Source: RDXT01 sp033765305 (GTDB lineage Bacteria; Bacteroidota; Bacteroidia; J057). From it: a stretch of DNA of 64,000 nt. The first letter of the stretch is position 1, and each line of letters begins with the position of its first letter. Location: the NCBI GenBank assembly GCA_033765305.1, contig JANRID010000067.1, positions 124,001 through 188,000 on the forward strand, in the 5' to 3' direction. Positions 7,535 through 16,366 of this stretch are shown here, one piece after another. The notes under the pieces are model-generated. The model ran no database searches and was not told the DNA's origin. It saw nothing but the letters and a program-made list of their open reading frames with translations. The position numbers were made by a program, and so were the translations under genes.

Positions 7535-8941
7535 ATGCAACGCATCCAGATCCGCAACTTCGGGCCGCTCCGGGAGATAGACCTGGAGATCAAGGACTTC
7601 ATGGTCCTGATCGGTCCGAATGCGGGCGGGAAGAGCACGATTGCGAAGCTGGTATATTTCTTCCGCTCGCTCCATGATCTGGTGCGCGATCAGCTGTTCT
7701 TCGAAGCATGGGAGCACGCGAAGCAGCTCAACATCTTCAGTTCTGCCACGGGAATCGCCGAAGAGCCCCGGGAAGTGTATGAGAATGTTCACCAGAAAGA
7801 GCTTGCCCATGTTGAAAAATGGGTGCTGGATGCATTCAAGCATCTGTTCACGGGATACTCGGGCTTCCGGATTCAATGGAGCACGGGCCATGGGTTCATC
7901 GTGCTGGAATCCAAGGAGCATCATCCTGCAGGCGTCGAATTTTCTGGAGAAATTCAGGAAGGCTGGCGCCATCTGAACCAGCAGTACCGATCCTTTATGC
8001 AGGAGGCCCGGCAAAGCAGGATATACGCCAGCAATGGGCAGCAGCAGTTCCGCTACAGGATGCGTATCCTGCTTCATGAGAAAGCGTACCAGATGTTCCA
8101 CGGGCCGGCGGCAGCGCTGGATGCCCCGGAGGAGAGCCTGTACTGTGTTGCGCAGCGGTCTGTTCTTTCGGCTGTTCCGGATGACATTGTGCAATCGAAA
8201 GAATCAGTCGTTCATTCCTGGACGGAGAACTTCATCTTCCGCTACCGGCATGCACTGCAAAATCTGCCCAAACAGCCTGTAGCCTGGGCCGCATCAGATC
8301 CGGAAGATCCGGAACTGCGGTCTGCAACATCCTTGCTGACATGCCTGTCTGAAATCAGCGGATCAGAGGTATATACCATACGTGAAGGGCGGGTCATGCT
8401 GCGGCCCTTGGATGAGACGCGCAGAGACGTAACCTATCCGCTTGAGCAGGCCTCTTCAGGCGAGCATCAGGCCGCTGTGCTGGCACTGCTGCTTCTGCAT
8501 CAGTTCTCCGAGGACTCCGGAATTGGCCCGAGAAGCCGGCTGCTGTATGTAGAAGAGCCTGAGATGCATTTATATCCCGCTGCTCAGAAAAGCATGACCG
8601 AAATGCTTGGCCTGTGGTTTAACTATCATGCGGGGAATAAGCTGTTCATCACCACACATAGCCCGTATATCCTCACCGCATTGGACAACCTGGTACAGGC
8701 ACATGAAACAGCTGCCGCGTCCGAATACAATGATGAGGCAGTCGCTGAGATCGTTCCCCGCGCGTCCTGGATCGCTTGGGACAGGGTAGGGGCATATCAC
8801 CTCGACCGAGGCGGCAGGACTCAGGATCTCAAGGATGCCGAAAGGAGAAGCATTGGCGGACAGCAGATGGACGAGGATGCAGATGCTATCCAACAGGTGT
8901 ATGAAAAGCTGCTGGACATTAAATATCCCGCTGAAGCATGA
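7535..8941 (+). CDS. AAA15/OLD-like ATPase inserted in the suf operon
   Basis: The 468-residue protein starts MQRIQIRNFGPLREIDLEIK, the classic beginning of a RecF/OLD-type ATPase. It has Walker A GPNAGGKST at 27-35, a QRSVLSA stretch near 207, an ABC-type signature SSGEHQ at 307-312, Walker B LLYVEEPEMHLYP at 336-348 and an H-loop ITTHSPYIL at 372-380. No TOPRIM nuclease domain follows; the protein stops about 90 residues after the H-loop. Its TGA overlaps the ATG of the next small gene, so they are coupled. Base use is visibly more AT-rich than in sufB and sufC, suggesting acquisition. Such ATPases commonly serve as the energy or sensor part of anti-phage systems, but here that is inference. 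Confidence 0.88.
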   Translation: MQRIQIRNFGPLREIDLEIKDFMVLIGPNAGGKSTIAKLVYFFRSLHDLVRDQLFFEAWEHAKQLNIFSSATGIAEEPREVYENVHQKELAHVEKWVLDAFKHLFTGYSGFRIQWSTGHGFIVLESKEHHPAGVEFSGEIQEGWRHLNQQYRSFMQEARQSRIYASNGQQQFRYRMRILLHEKAYQMFHGPAAALDAPEESLYCVAQRSVLSAVPDDIVQSKESVVHSWTENFIFRYRHALQNLPKQPVAWAASDPEDPELRSATSLLTCLSEISGSEVYTIREGRVMLRPLDETRRDVTYPLEQASSGEHQAAVLALLLLHQFSEDSGIGPRSRLLYVEEPEMHLYPAAQKSMTEMLGLWFNYHAGNKLFITTHSPYILTALDNLVQAHETAAASEYNDEAVAEIVPRASWIAWDRVGAYHLDRGGRTQDLKDAERRSIGGQQMDEDADAIQQVYEKLLDIKYPAEA

Positions 8942-9408
8942 TAGCGCACTGCTGCAAACCGTACCAGACACAATTGGGTGGCGAGGAGAAACACTTTTCC
9001 TCCTCCGGCCATAGCGTGACGGAGCAGGGCAAGACCTTCAGGCTGCAGTCGAATCAGATCCGATTCTGCAAGATCCAGATCGATGGCGGGATCTTCCCCA
9101 AAGGCACCCCGCACCTGAAGTGCGACTGGGTATTCGTGCTGTGCGACAGCCAGCACTTGTATTTTATCGAATTGAAAGGAAATGGCATCCCGGCCGAGCG
9201 ATCAGTCGAACAGATCGTCTCGACGATCGTTTTTTTTAAGCAGAAGATCCACCCCCCTGCGCTGGCTAAAAACCAGATCTTCGGGATCGTCGTAGGCAGC
9301 AGGATGCCTCGCAATACAGACCGTTGGCGCAAGCTGCAGGATGATTTCCGGAAGCACCACGGACAAAAACTCGACCGCCAGGATGCGGTGTATGAATTGA
9401 CCATCTAA
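8938..9408 (+). CDS. Putative PD-(D/E)XK-like nuclease partner of the ATPase
   Basis: This 156-residue protein is coupled to the ATPase gene by an ATGA overlap. It contains KCDWVFVLCDSQHLYFIELK: Asp63, then Glu78-x-Lys80 on the next predicted strand, followed by a helix with SVEQIVSTIVFF. That D...ExK spacing is the core of PD-(D/E)XK nuclease folds. A C-terminal basic stretch (RWRKLQDDFRKHH) could contact nucleic acid. I do not recognise the family. It could instead be a non-catalytic partner. Only 17 bases separate it from sufC, so it is probably read as part of the suf transcript. Confidence 0.65.
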   Translation: MIAHCCKPYQTQLGGEEKHFSSSGHSVTEQGKTFRLQSNQIRFCKIQIDGGIFPKGTPHLKCDWVFVLCDSQHLYFIELKGNGIPAERSVEQIVSTIVFFKQKIHPPALAKNQIFGIVVGSRMPRNTDRWRKLQDDFRKHHGQKLDRQDAVYELTI

Positions 9409-9425
9409 CTGCACGCACTTTTCGT

Positions 9426-10178
9426 ATGCTTCACATACAAAACCTCCACGCCTCGGTAGAAGGCAAACACATCCTCAAAGGCCTGAACCTCGAAGTCGGC
9501 CCCGGAGAAGTCCACGCCATCATGGGCCCCAACGGCTCCGGCAAATCCACCCTGGCTTCCGTGCTTGCCGGCAAGGAGGACTATGAGATCCACGAAGGGT
9601 CGGTCAGCTTCCAGGGCAAGGACCTCCTCGGCCTCGGGCCCGAGGAGCGCGCCGGCGAAGGCCTCTTCCTCGCATTCCAGTATCCGGTGGAGATCCCCGG
9701 CGTCTCGATGACCAATTTCCTCCGCACCTCCGTCAACGCCGTCCGCCAGTACCGGGGCCAGGAGCCGCTCAACGGCGCCGAATTCCTCAAGCTGATGAAC
9801 GAGAAAAAGAAGCTCATCGAGCTGGACGCCAACCTCACCAAGCGCTCCGTCAACGAAGGCTTCTCCGGCGGCGAAAAGAAGCGCAACGAGATCTTCCAGA
9901 TGGCTATGCTGGAGCCTGCCCTCTGCATCCTCGACGAAACCGACTCCGGCCTCGACATCGATGCCCTGCGCATCGTCTCCGAAGCCGTCAACAAGCTCCG
10001 CAGCCCGGATCGGTCCTTCCTCGTCATCACCCACTACCAGCGCCTGCTTACCTACATCGTGCCCGATGTGGTGCATGTCCTCGTGGAGGGCCGCATCGTG
10101 AAGTCCGGCGGCAAGGAGCTGGCCCTGGAGCTGGAGGAAAAAGGCTACGACTGGATCCGCGAAACCGCAAGCGTCTGA
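9426..10178 (+). CDS. sufC: Fe-S cluster assembly ATPase SufC
   Basis: A full-length 250-residue SufC with Walker A GPNGSGKST at 34-42, the SufC-specific LFLAFQYPVEIPGVSM block, signature SGGEKKRNEI, Walker B CILDETDSGLDIDAL and an H-loop ITHYQRLL. It powers conformational change in the SufBC2D scaffold in the cytoplasm. It lies 17 bases after the small nuclease-like gene and 25 before sufD, so the operon continues intact on both sides of the inserted pair. Confidence 0.97.
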   Translation: MLHIQNLHASVEGKHILKGLNLEVGPGEVHAIMGPNGSGKSTLASVLAGKEDYEIHEGSVSFQGKDLLGLGPEERAGEGLFLAFQYPVEIPGVSMTNFLRTSVNAVRQYRGQEPLNGAEFLKLMNEKKKLIELDANLTKRSVNEGFSGGEKKRNEIFQMAMLEPALCILDETDSGLDIDALRIVSEAVNKLRSPDRSFLVITHYQRLLTYIVPDVVHVLVEGRIVKSGGKELALELEEKGYDWIRETASV

Positions 10179-10203
10179 CCGGCGATTCCCCAACGCTACA
10201 CAC

Positions 10204-11502
10204 ATGCAAACCCTGACGATAGATCCGGCTGTTGAGCAGTTTCTGGCGCAGTTCCGCCCCGGATCCGCCAACGGCCATGCTGCGCCCTGGCAGGAAGCCG
10301 GCCGCCAGGCCCTGCTCAAGCAGCCTTTTCCGACCCGGAAAACGGAGGCCTGGAAATACACCGACCTCAAACCCCTGCTGAAGCGCAGCTACCGCCTGTC
10401 CGCCGCACTGCCTGCCGCAGATCCTGTAGCCTGGGCCATCCCCGGCCTCGATGCCGATCGGCTGGTCTTCCTCAACGGGCGCTACGCGCCGGCGCTGTCG
10501 GACCTGAGCCGGAACGGAGCGGTGCTGGAAATCAGCAGCCTGGCGGATCTCGCCGGCCCGCTTGCGGAGCAGGTGGGCGAACTGGCCGCTCCCGACGCGG
10601 ACCTCTTCGCCGCCCTCAATGCCGCCTACGCGCAGGAAGGCATCTGCATCCGCCTCGCGCCGGGCAAAGCTGCTCCGGCGCCCCTGCATCTGCTGTACCT
10701 GACCGTTCCGGACGGCACCGAACTGCTCGCCCAGACCCGGAACCTCATCCTGCTTGAACGCAGCGCAGACCTGAAAATCGTCGAAAGCCAGCATACGGCA
10801 GGGGAGGGGAGCAGCCTGCGGAATGTGGTGACGGAAATACACGTGGGGGAAAATGCCGGCCTCGAATACATCCGCCTCCAGCAGGAGTCGGAGCGGGCCG
10901 TGCAGATCGACCGGACGGAGATCCGCATCGCGGCAGACGCCCGCTGCTCGGTCTTCACCTTCACGCTCGGCGGAGAACTGGTGCGCAGCAGCCTGACCAT
11001 GCGGCTCGCCGGCCCCAATGCCGAAGCGCATCTGCTGGGCACCTATGTGCTGAGCGGCTACCAGCAGGCCGATCATTTCACCCAGGTCCACCACATTGCG
11101 CCGCACTGCTTCAGCAATGAGCTCTACAAAGGCATTCTCGACGGCAAATCCACCGGCGTATTCAGCGGGCGGATCCACGTCTATCCCGATGCCCAGAAGA
11201 CCAATGCCTACCAGTCCAACCGCAATGTGCTGCTTTCGGACACGGCCAATATCTTCACCCGGCCGCAGCTGGAAATCTATGCCGACGATGTGAAATGCTC
11301 CCACGGCGCCACCTCCGGGCGCCTCGACGAGCAGGCCCTGTTTTACCTGCGCGCGCGCGGCATCCCTGCCCATGAGGCCCGCCTGATGCTGCTCGAATCC
11401 TTCGCCGGCGAAGTAAGCAGCCGGATCTCCATCGAACCGCTGCGCGCACATCTCGAAGCCATCCTGGCTGCCCGGCTTGCCAGCCTGCGCAGCCGCGCCT
11501 GA
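10204..11502 (+). CDS. sufD: Fe-S cluster assembly protein SufD
   Basis: The 432-residue protein has the N-terminal pattern of SufD (FPTRKTEAWKYTDLKPLLKR near residue 42) and the shared SufB/SufD beta-helix core, including DQQ-type HHIAPHCFSNELYKGILDGK, NAYQSNRNVLLSDTANIFTRP and ADDVKCSHGATSGRLDEQAL. SufD pairs with SufB and is needed for iron entry. It is placed between sufC and sufS as in other Bacteroidota. Confidence 0.96.
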   Translation: MQTLTIDPAVEQFLAQFRPGSANGHAAPWQEAGRQALLKQPFPTRKTEAWKYTDLKPLLKRSYRLSAALPAADPVAWAIPGLDADRLVFLNGRYAPALSDLSRNGAVLEISSLADLAGPLAEQVGELAAPDADLFAALNAAYAQEGICIRLAPGKAAPAPLHLLYLTVPDGTELLAQTRNLILLERSADLKIVESQHTAGEGSSLRNVVTEIHVGENAGLEYIRLQQESERAVQIDRTEIRIAADARCSVFTFTLGGELVRSSLTMRLAGPNAEAHLLGTYVLSGYQQADHFTQVHHIAPHCFSNELYKGILDGKSTGVFSGRIHVYPDAQKTNAYQSNRNVLLSDTANIFTRPQLEIYADDVKCSHGATSGRLDEQALFYLRARGIPAHEARLMLLESFAGEVSSRISIEPLRAHLEAILAARLASLRSRA

Positions 11503-11538
11503 ATCTGATTTTTCCGAACCTTTTCAGCAGCAGCCGCT

Positions 11539-12780
11539 ATGCATCCATCCGCCATCACCCGGGAACTGGACATCGAAGCCATCCGCAGCGCCTTTCCGGT
11601 GCTGCGGCAGCAGGTGCACGGCAAGCCGCTCGTGTACTTCGACAACGCGGCCACCAGCCAGAAGCCCCAGGCGGTCATCGACCGCATCCGCCAGTATTAC
11701 GAGGCAGAAAACGCCAATATCCACCGGGGGGTGCATTACCTGAGCCAGCAGGCTACCGAAGCCTATGAGCAGACCCGCAGGCATATGCAGGCCCTGCTCA
11801 ACGCGGAGCGGAGCCATGAGGTCCTCTTTGTGCGGGGCACGACGGAAGGCATCAACCTCGTCGCACACAGCTTCGGAGCGGCATTCGTGGGCGAGGGCGA
11901 CGAAATTCTGATCTCCGGCATGGAGCACCACTCGAACATCGTGCCCTGGCAGATGCTCTGCGAGCGGAAAGGCGCGGTGCTCAAGGTTATTCCTGTGACG
12001 GACAGCGGCGAGCTGGATCTCGAAGCGCTGCCGGGCCTGCTCACGGAGCGCACCCGGCTGGTGTCGGTGGTGCATATTTCCAACGCGCTGGGCACCATCA
12101 ATCCGGTCGAAACCATCATCCGCGAGGCGCATGCGCGCGGCATCCCCGTGCTGCTCGATGCGGCCCAGTCGGTGCCGCACCTGCGCGTGGATGTGCAGGC
12201 GCTGGACTGCGATTTTCTGGTCTGTTCGGCGCACAAGATGTTCGGCCCCACCGGCATTGGGGTGCTCTATGGCAAAGAACGCTGGCTGGAGGCCATGCCG
12301 CCCTTCATGGGCGGCGGGGACATGATCAAAACCGTCCGTTTCGAGGGAACCACCTACAACGAGCTGCCCCATAAGTTTGAGGCGGGCACGCCCAACATCG
12401 CAGACGGCATCGCCCTGGATGCGGCCATTACATTCATGGAGTCCGTTGGGATCGAGGCCATTGCGGCCCGCGAGGCGATGCTGCTGGAATACGCCACCCG
12501 CCGCCTGCAGGAGCAGGGTGATATCCGGATCATCGGCACGGCACCGCACAAAGCATCGGTCGTTTCGTTTTTGCTCGGCGATATCCATCCCTACGATGCG
12601 GGCACCATCCTGGACCAGCTCGGCATTGCCATCCGCACGGGGCATCACTGCGCCCAGCCGCTGATGGAGCGCTTCGGCGTGCCGGGCACCATGCGGGCCT
12701 CCTTCGCATTTTACAATACTACCGAGGAGATCGACCAGATGATCGGCGCCCTGGACACAGCCCGCCGGATGCTGTCCTAG
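11539..12780 (+). CDS. sufS: SufS cysteine desulfurase
   Basis: A 413-residue class V aminotransferase-fold enzyme. It begins with IRSAFPVLRQQVHGKPLVYFDNA-type sequence, carries the PLP lysine in SAHKMFGPTGIGVLYGK (near residue 233) and the catalytic cysteine in TGHHCAQPLMERFG (near 371). It takes sulfur from cysteine as a persulfide for cluster assembly. No sufE or sufU is seen next to it, so the sulfur acceptor must be encoded elsewhere. The stop overlaps the stop of the convergent SirB1-like gene by 3 bases. Confidence 0.96.
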   Translation: MHPSAITRELDIEAIRSAFPVLRQQVHGKPLVYFDNAATSQKPQAVIDRIRQYYEAENANIHRGVHYLSQQATEAYEQTRRHMQALLNAERSHEVLFVRGTTEGINLVAHSFGAAFVGEGDEILISGMEHHSNIVPWQMLCERKGAVLKVIPVTDSGELDLEALPGLLTERTRLVSVVHISNALGTINPVETIIREAHARGIPVLLDAAQSVPHLRVDVQALDCDFLVCSAHKMFGPTGIGVLYGKERWLEAMPPFMGGGDMIKTVRFEGTTYNELPHKFEAGTPNIADGIALDAAITFMESVGIEAIAAREAMLLEYATRRLQEQGDIRIIGTAPHKASVVSFLLGDIHPYDAGTILDQLGIAIRTGHHCAQPLMERFGVPGTMRASFAFYNTTEEIDQMIGALDTARRMLS

Positions 12781-13631
12781 CGTTTGCGGATCGCCTCCAT
12801 CAGCTCGTCGAAACATGCCTGAAACCGGGCTTCGAGCCCGGGGAGCTGGGCGCGCTTGCAGGCGCTGACGAGGTTGCGGAGCACGCGCAGAATGATCTCG
12901 GGGACGGAAGCCCGCAGGCGCATGTAATCTTCCGGGTTCCGCAGATCGAGCGAGCGGAACAGATAGGCCTGGGTGGCAGAAGACAGCGGTTCGCCGTTGC
13001 GGAACGGATCATACAGCTCCGGCCCTTCGGGCAATACCTGCATGTACATAAAATGCCCTGGCAGGTTGAACCCGTACAGCGTTACCCCGATCCGGTTGCC
13101 GAGGAGCATCGCAATGGAAGCCAGGCTGATCTGAAGGCCTTCGCGGCGCGCGATGACTTCGATCAGATTGCTGTTGCGGGGATGGTAGTAGTCGGAAACC
13201 GGGGCGGAAAAGCCCTCCAGCAGATAGAGGAACGTATGCAGATCCCGGACGCTGGGCGAAAGGCCGGAATCGTGGAAGTCCTGTGCCATCTGGTCCAGCA
13301 GCACGGGCAGCGGGCTGCGGCCCCAGGGCGCATCCACATCCGCCAGCAGGTCGAGCGAGGCTTCGAGCGCCAGGTGCTCGTCGTCCTGCAGCACGCACGC
13401 CGGCCACTGCTGCTGCATGCGCCCTGCGCGGAGGGTTTCGCAGAAGCCCTGGGCCAGTTCGAGCTGGTGCGCGGGCGCACTGGAAAGCTGCCTCGCCAGC
13501 TCGGACTCCAGGGCAGGCCCGAAACGCAGCAAGGCGGCATGCACCTCGGCGCGCACGTCCGCATCCGGATCGTCCAGCAGGGCGGTCAGGTGCGGAAGAT
13601 CGCGCGGATCGGGACGGGAGAGATGGGCCAT
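12777..13631 (-). CDS. SirB1/transglutaminase-like family protein
   Basis: This 284-residue cytoplasmic protein has an N-terminal part reading like a HEAT-type helix pair (DADVRAEVHAALLRFG near 22) and a central transglutaminase-like core: DYYHPRNSNLIEVIARR near 150, then GLQISLASIAMLLGNRIG, LYGFNLPGHFMYMQ and LYDPFRNGEPLS. This is the SirB1 pattern, a family related to transglutaminases with no settled biochemical role. The ATG lies 7 bases after a consensus -7 box on the same strand, so the transcript may be leaderless. It is convergent with sufS. Confidence 0.87.
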   Translation of the reverse strand: MAHLSRPDPRDLPHLTALLDDPDADVRAEVHAALLRFGPALESELARQLSSAPAHQLELAQGFCETLRAGRMQQQWPACVLQDDEHLALEASLDLLADVDAPWGRSPLPVLLDQMAQDFHDSGLSPSVRDLHTFLYLLEGFSAPVSDYYHPRNSNLIEVIARREGLQISLASIAMLLGNRIGVTLYGFNLPGHFMYMQVLPEGPELYDPFRNGEPLSSATQAYLFRSLDLRNPEDYMRLRASVPEIILRVLRNLVSACKRAQLPGLEARFQACFDELMEAIRKR

Positions 13632-13638
13632 CGGGCTT

Positions 13639-13646
13639 CAAATATA
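13639..13646 (-). promoter_or_regulatory. -7 promoter box for the SirB1-like gene
   Basis: On the minus strand this reads TATATTTG, an exact fit to TAnnTTTG, ending 7 bases before the start codon at 13631. Transcription would begin at or very near the ATG. Confidence 0.55.
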
Positions 13647-13670
13647 CATCCGCAGCATACACCGGGCATA

Positions 13671-13700
13671 AAAAAACCTCCGCCGGAGGGCGAAGGTTTT
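13671..13700 (-). terminator. Rho-independent terminator after tRNA-His
   Basis: On the minus strand an 8-bp stem with one G-T pair (13696-13689 with 13684-13677) and a 4-base loop is followed by six T. It starts 4 bases after the tRNA CCA end. Confidence 0.85.
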
Positions 13701-13778
13701 TGGGGTGGCTGATGGGATTCGAACCCACGACCCCCAGAACCACAATCTGGTGCTCTAACCAACTGAACTACAGCCACC
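13701..13778 (-). tRNA. tRNA-His (GUG anticodon)
   Basis: On the minus strand the sequence folds into a full cloverleaf with a 7-bp acceptor stem, a GTTC/GAGC D stem, a 5-bp anticodon stem and a T arm with TTCGAAT. The anticodon GTG lies at 13743-13741. The extra G at the -1 position (13778) pairs with C73 (13704), the identity mark of tRNA-His. CCA is encoded (13703-13701). Confidence 0.96.
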
Positions 13779-13903
13779 GTGAGGATTCGGACGGCAAATA
13801 TACGGGGCGTCCGGAAAAAAGCAAAGTTTTTGCTGTTTTTTATGCCGGAGCAGCCCCGGTTTCCGCTGTTGCGCAGACGCGGCATTTTCTTTTTATTGTG
13901 CAG

Positions 13904-15796
13904 ATGAAACGTATCGTGTTGTTCGCAGTATGGGCCGGGCTGCTGCCTGCTGCTGTAACCGGGCAGCCTGCCGGCGGGCAGCTTCCCGCTGTGCATTCCA
14001 ATCTTTCCCTCGTCAAAGGCAAGCCGGTGCTCACCTCCGGCGGCATTCAGTACACCGAGGAGGCGCGGCCGCCGCTCTTTACCCTGCCGCAGGCCATGGG
14101 GCTGATTGCCGGCACGGCGACGGGACTCGATTTCGATTTCAGGACTGCCGGCCTGAACGGCAAGCTGTACTATGGCTTTGTGCCCTACGGCGACTCCCGG
14201 CACCCGCATCCGGTGTATTTCAAGGAAACCGCTCCGATCACCGCCGGCAAGGCATCGGTCAATATCCGCGACAAGCTGCGGGGGCGCTACGACATGGTGG
14301 GATGGGAGAACAATGGCTCCGCCACCCTGGGCTACCGGATTGCAGGCGCAGATGGAACCCTGCTGTACGACGGGCTGATTTCCTTCAGCGGCACGGGGCC
14401 GTTCACGGTGGAGCCTACGGTGGTAGAGGGCCCCTTTGTGGGGCTGCACCGCCCGGATGGCGCCACCATTTCCTTCCGCACCAACCTGCCGGTCCGGGCC
14501 AGCCTGAGCGCCGGCGGCCAGACGGTGCAGGACCCCGCAGAGACCCTGGATCATATCCTTGCGATCAGCGGATTATCTCCGGATACGGAATATGCCTACA
14601 CCATTTCATACGGAAAACTGGCGCAGTCCTACGCCTTCCGCACAGCGCCTGCGCCCGGCAGCCGGGCCGCGTTCACGTTCGCCTATGCCAGCGACTCCCG
14701 CAACGGGCAGGGCGGGGGAGAGCGCGACCTCTACGGGACCAATTTCTACATCATGAAAAAAATCATGGCGCTGGCGAAGTACCGGGAAGCGGCTTTTTTC
14801 CAGTTCTCCGGCGATCTGATCGACGGCTACCTCACCGACCAGCAGGAGATCGACCTTCAGTACGCCAACTGGAAGCGCGCCATTGCGCCCTTTGCGCATT
14901 ATTTCCCGGTATATGTGAGCATGGGCAACCACGAGGCGCTGATGCGGGTGTTCAGCTCCAAAAAATCGACCCGCACCTTTCTTCTCGACCGGTTTCCCTA
15001 TGAAACCCAGTCGGCAGAGGCCGCATTCGCCCGCAACTTCGTGCTGCCGCGCAACGGCCCCGCCAGCGAGGACGGCGCCGCGTACGACCCGGACCCTGCG
15101 AAGCAGGATTTTCCTTCCTATGCGGAAAATGTCTACTTCTACACCCACGGCAATACGGCAGTGATCGTGCTCAATTCCAATTACTGGTATGCGCCTTCCA
15201 CAGCCGCCATTTCGGAGTCCGGCGGCGGGGTGCATGGCTACCTGATGGACCAGCAGCTCGCCTGGCTGCGGGAGACCCTCGATACGCTGGAGCGCAATCC
15301 GGACATCGACCATGTGTTCGTGACGCAGCATACGCCGGCCTTTCCCAACGGCGGCCATGTCGCCGACGACATGTGGTACAACGGCGACAACCGCGTGCGG
15401 CCCTGGGTGGCAGGCAAAGCCCTTGAAAAAGGCATCATCGAACGCCGGGACCAGTACCTCGACCTCCTCGTGAACCGCAGCAGCAAGGTCGTAGCCATCC
15501 TGACGGGCGACGAGCACAACTACGCCCGGACCGAGATCGGGCCGGATACCCGGCTGTACCTCGACAGCTACCCCGGCAACCTGCGGCTCAGCCTGCGCCG
15601 AACCATCTGGCAGATCAACAACGGCGCCGCCGGCGCGCCGTACTACGCGCAGGAGTTCACTCCCTGGACCCCGAAGGTCAGCGGATTTACCACCCAGAAT
15701 GCGCTGGTGCTGTTCCATGTGGAAGGCCCGCAGATCCGGATGGAGGTACTCAATCCGGACACCCTCGAGCCCGTCGACGAACTCCGGATGAAGTGA
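13904..15796 (+). CDS. Secreted purple-acid-phosphatase-like metallophosphoesterase
   Basis: From the ATG at 13904 the protein has 630 residues and opens with a signal peptide (IVLFAVWAGLLPAAVTG). A long N-terminal part includes a fibronectin-III-like segment near 170-250. The metal-binding motifs follow in order: FAYASDSRNG near 262, FSGDLIDG near 302, SMGNHEAL near 340, VTQHTPAFPNGGH near 475 and TGDEHNYAR near 535. This is the order of calcineurin-like phosphoesterases of the purple acid phosphatase type. It probably acts outside the cytoplasm on phosphate esters; the substrate is unknown. The frame is open far upstream, but that part is antisense to the SirB1-like gene and the tRNA. Confidence 0.87.
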   Translation: MKRIVLFAVWAGLLPAAVTGQPAGGQLPAVHSNLSLVKGKPVLTSGGIQYTEEARPPLFTLPQAMGLIAGTATGLDFDFRTAGLNGKLYYGFVPYGDSRHPHPVYFKETAPITAGKASVNIRDKLRGRYDMVGWENNGSATLGYRIAGADGTLLYDGLISFSGTGPFTVEPTVVEGPFVGLHRPDGATISFRTNLPVRASLSAGGQTVQDPAETLDHILAISGLSPDTEYAYTISYGKLAQSYAFRTAPAPGSRAAFTFAYASDSRNGQGGGERDLYGTNFYIMKKIMALAKYREAAFFQFSGDLIDGYLTDQQEIDLQYANWKRAIAPFAHYFPVYVSMGNHEALMRVFSSKKSTRTFLLDRFPYETQSAEAAFARNFVLPRNGPASEDGAAYDPDPAKQDFPSYAENVYFYTHGNTAVIVLNSNYWYAPSTAAISESGGGVHGYLMDQQLAWLRETLDTLERNPDIDHVFVTQHTPAFPNGGHVADDMWYNGDNRVRPWVAGKALEKGIIERRDQYLDLLVNRSSKVVAILTGDEHNYARTEIGPDTRLYLDSYPGNLRLSLRRTIWQINNGAAGAPYYAQEFTPWTPKVSGFTTQNALVLFHVEGPQIRMEVLNPDTLEPVDELRMK

Positions 15797-15904
15797 GCCC
15801 GGAAATGGGTTTCTGTGCGGAAAAAACGATTTCGGAGCTGCCAAAGCGTCCGAAAAGCAGCGGCATTTCAGTAACTTGCCCCAAAACCCTTAATTGCTGA
15901 AATC

Positions 15905-16360
15905 ATGAAAAGGACCCTGACGATGTGCGCGCTCGCCTGCATGCTCGCCGTCCTGGCCGCCTGCGGCGGCGGCGAACAGAAACCTGCTGCTGCCGCACCT
16001 GCTGCGCCCAAGCCTGCTGCTGCCGATCCCGCTGCCCAGATGGCCGCCGGCAAAGTCATTTACAACCAGTACTGCAAGGCCTGCCACATGGAAGACGGCG
16101 CAGGCATGGCCGGCATCAATCCGCCGCTCGCCAAATCCGACTGGGTAAACGGGGACAAGGAGCGGATCATCAAGATTGTGCTCAACGGCCAGCAAGGCCC
16201 GATCGAAGTCAATGGCCAGACCTACAACGGCGTCATGGTGTCCCACAGCTTCCTCAAGGATGACCAGATTGCCGCTGTGCTCACCTACGTGCGGGGCAGC
16301 TTCGGCAACACCTCCGGGCCTGTCACGGCCGAAGAAGTGGCCGCGCTCAGGGGAAAGTAA
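15905..16360 (+). CDS. Lipoprotein c-type cytochrome
   Basis: A 151-residue protein with a lipoprotein signal ending LAVLAAC (Cys20), an Ala/Pro/Lys-rich flexible linker to about residue 45, and a class I cytochrome c domain. The haem motif is CKACH (57-61), NPPLAKSDW follows, and Met111 in NGVMVSHSF is the likely axial ligand. It is anchored in a membrane facing the periplasm and should carry electrons. The domain resembles the small cytochromes that accompany cytochrome oxidases. No oxidase gene is adjacent. A TAACTTG box lies 26 bases upstream. Confidence 0.93.
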   Translation: MKRTLTMCALACMLAVLAACGGGEQKPAAAAPAAPKPAAADPAAQMAAGKVIYNQYCKACHMEDGAGMAGINPPLAKSDWVNGDKERIIKIVLNGQQGPIEVNGQTYNGVMVSHSFLKDDQIAAVLTYVRGSFGNTSGPVTAEEVAALRGK

Positions 16361-16366
16361 GCTATA

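Noticed and set aside
7535..8941. ATPase considered as a full OLD nuclease or Gabija GajA
   Set aside because: The region after the H-loop is too short for a TOPRIM domain and lacks its acidic motifs.
7477..9425. Cassette considered as a transposon insertion
   Set aside because: No transposase, terminal inverted repeats or flanking direct repeats are visible at either junction.
13283..13903. N-terminal extension of the metallophosphoesterase
   Set aside because: This part is antisense to the SirB1-like gene and the tRNA, and the signal peptide starts only at 13904.
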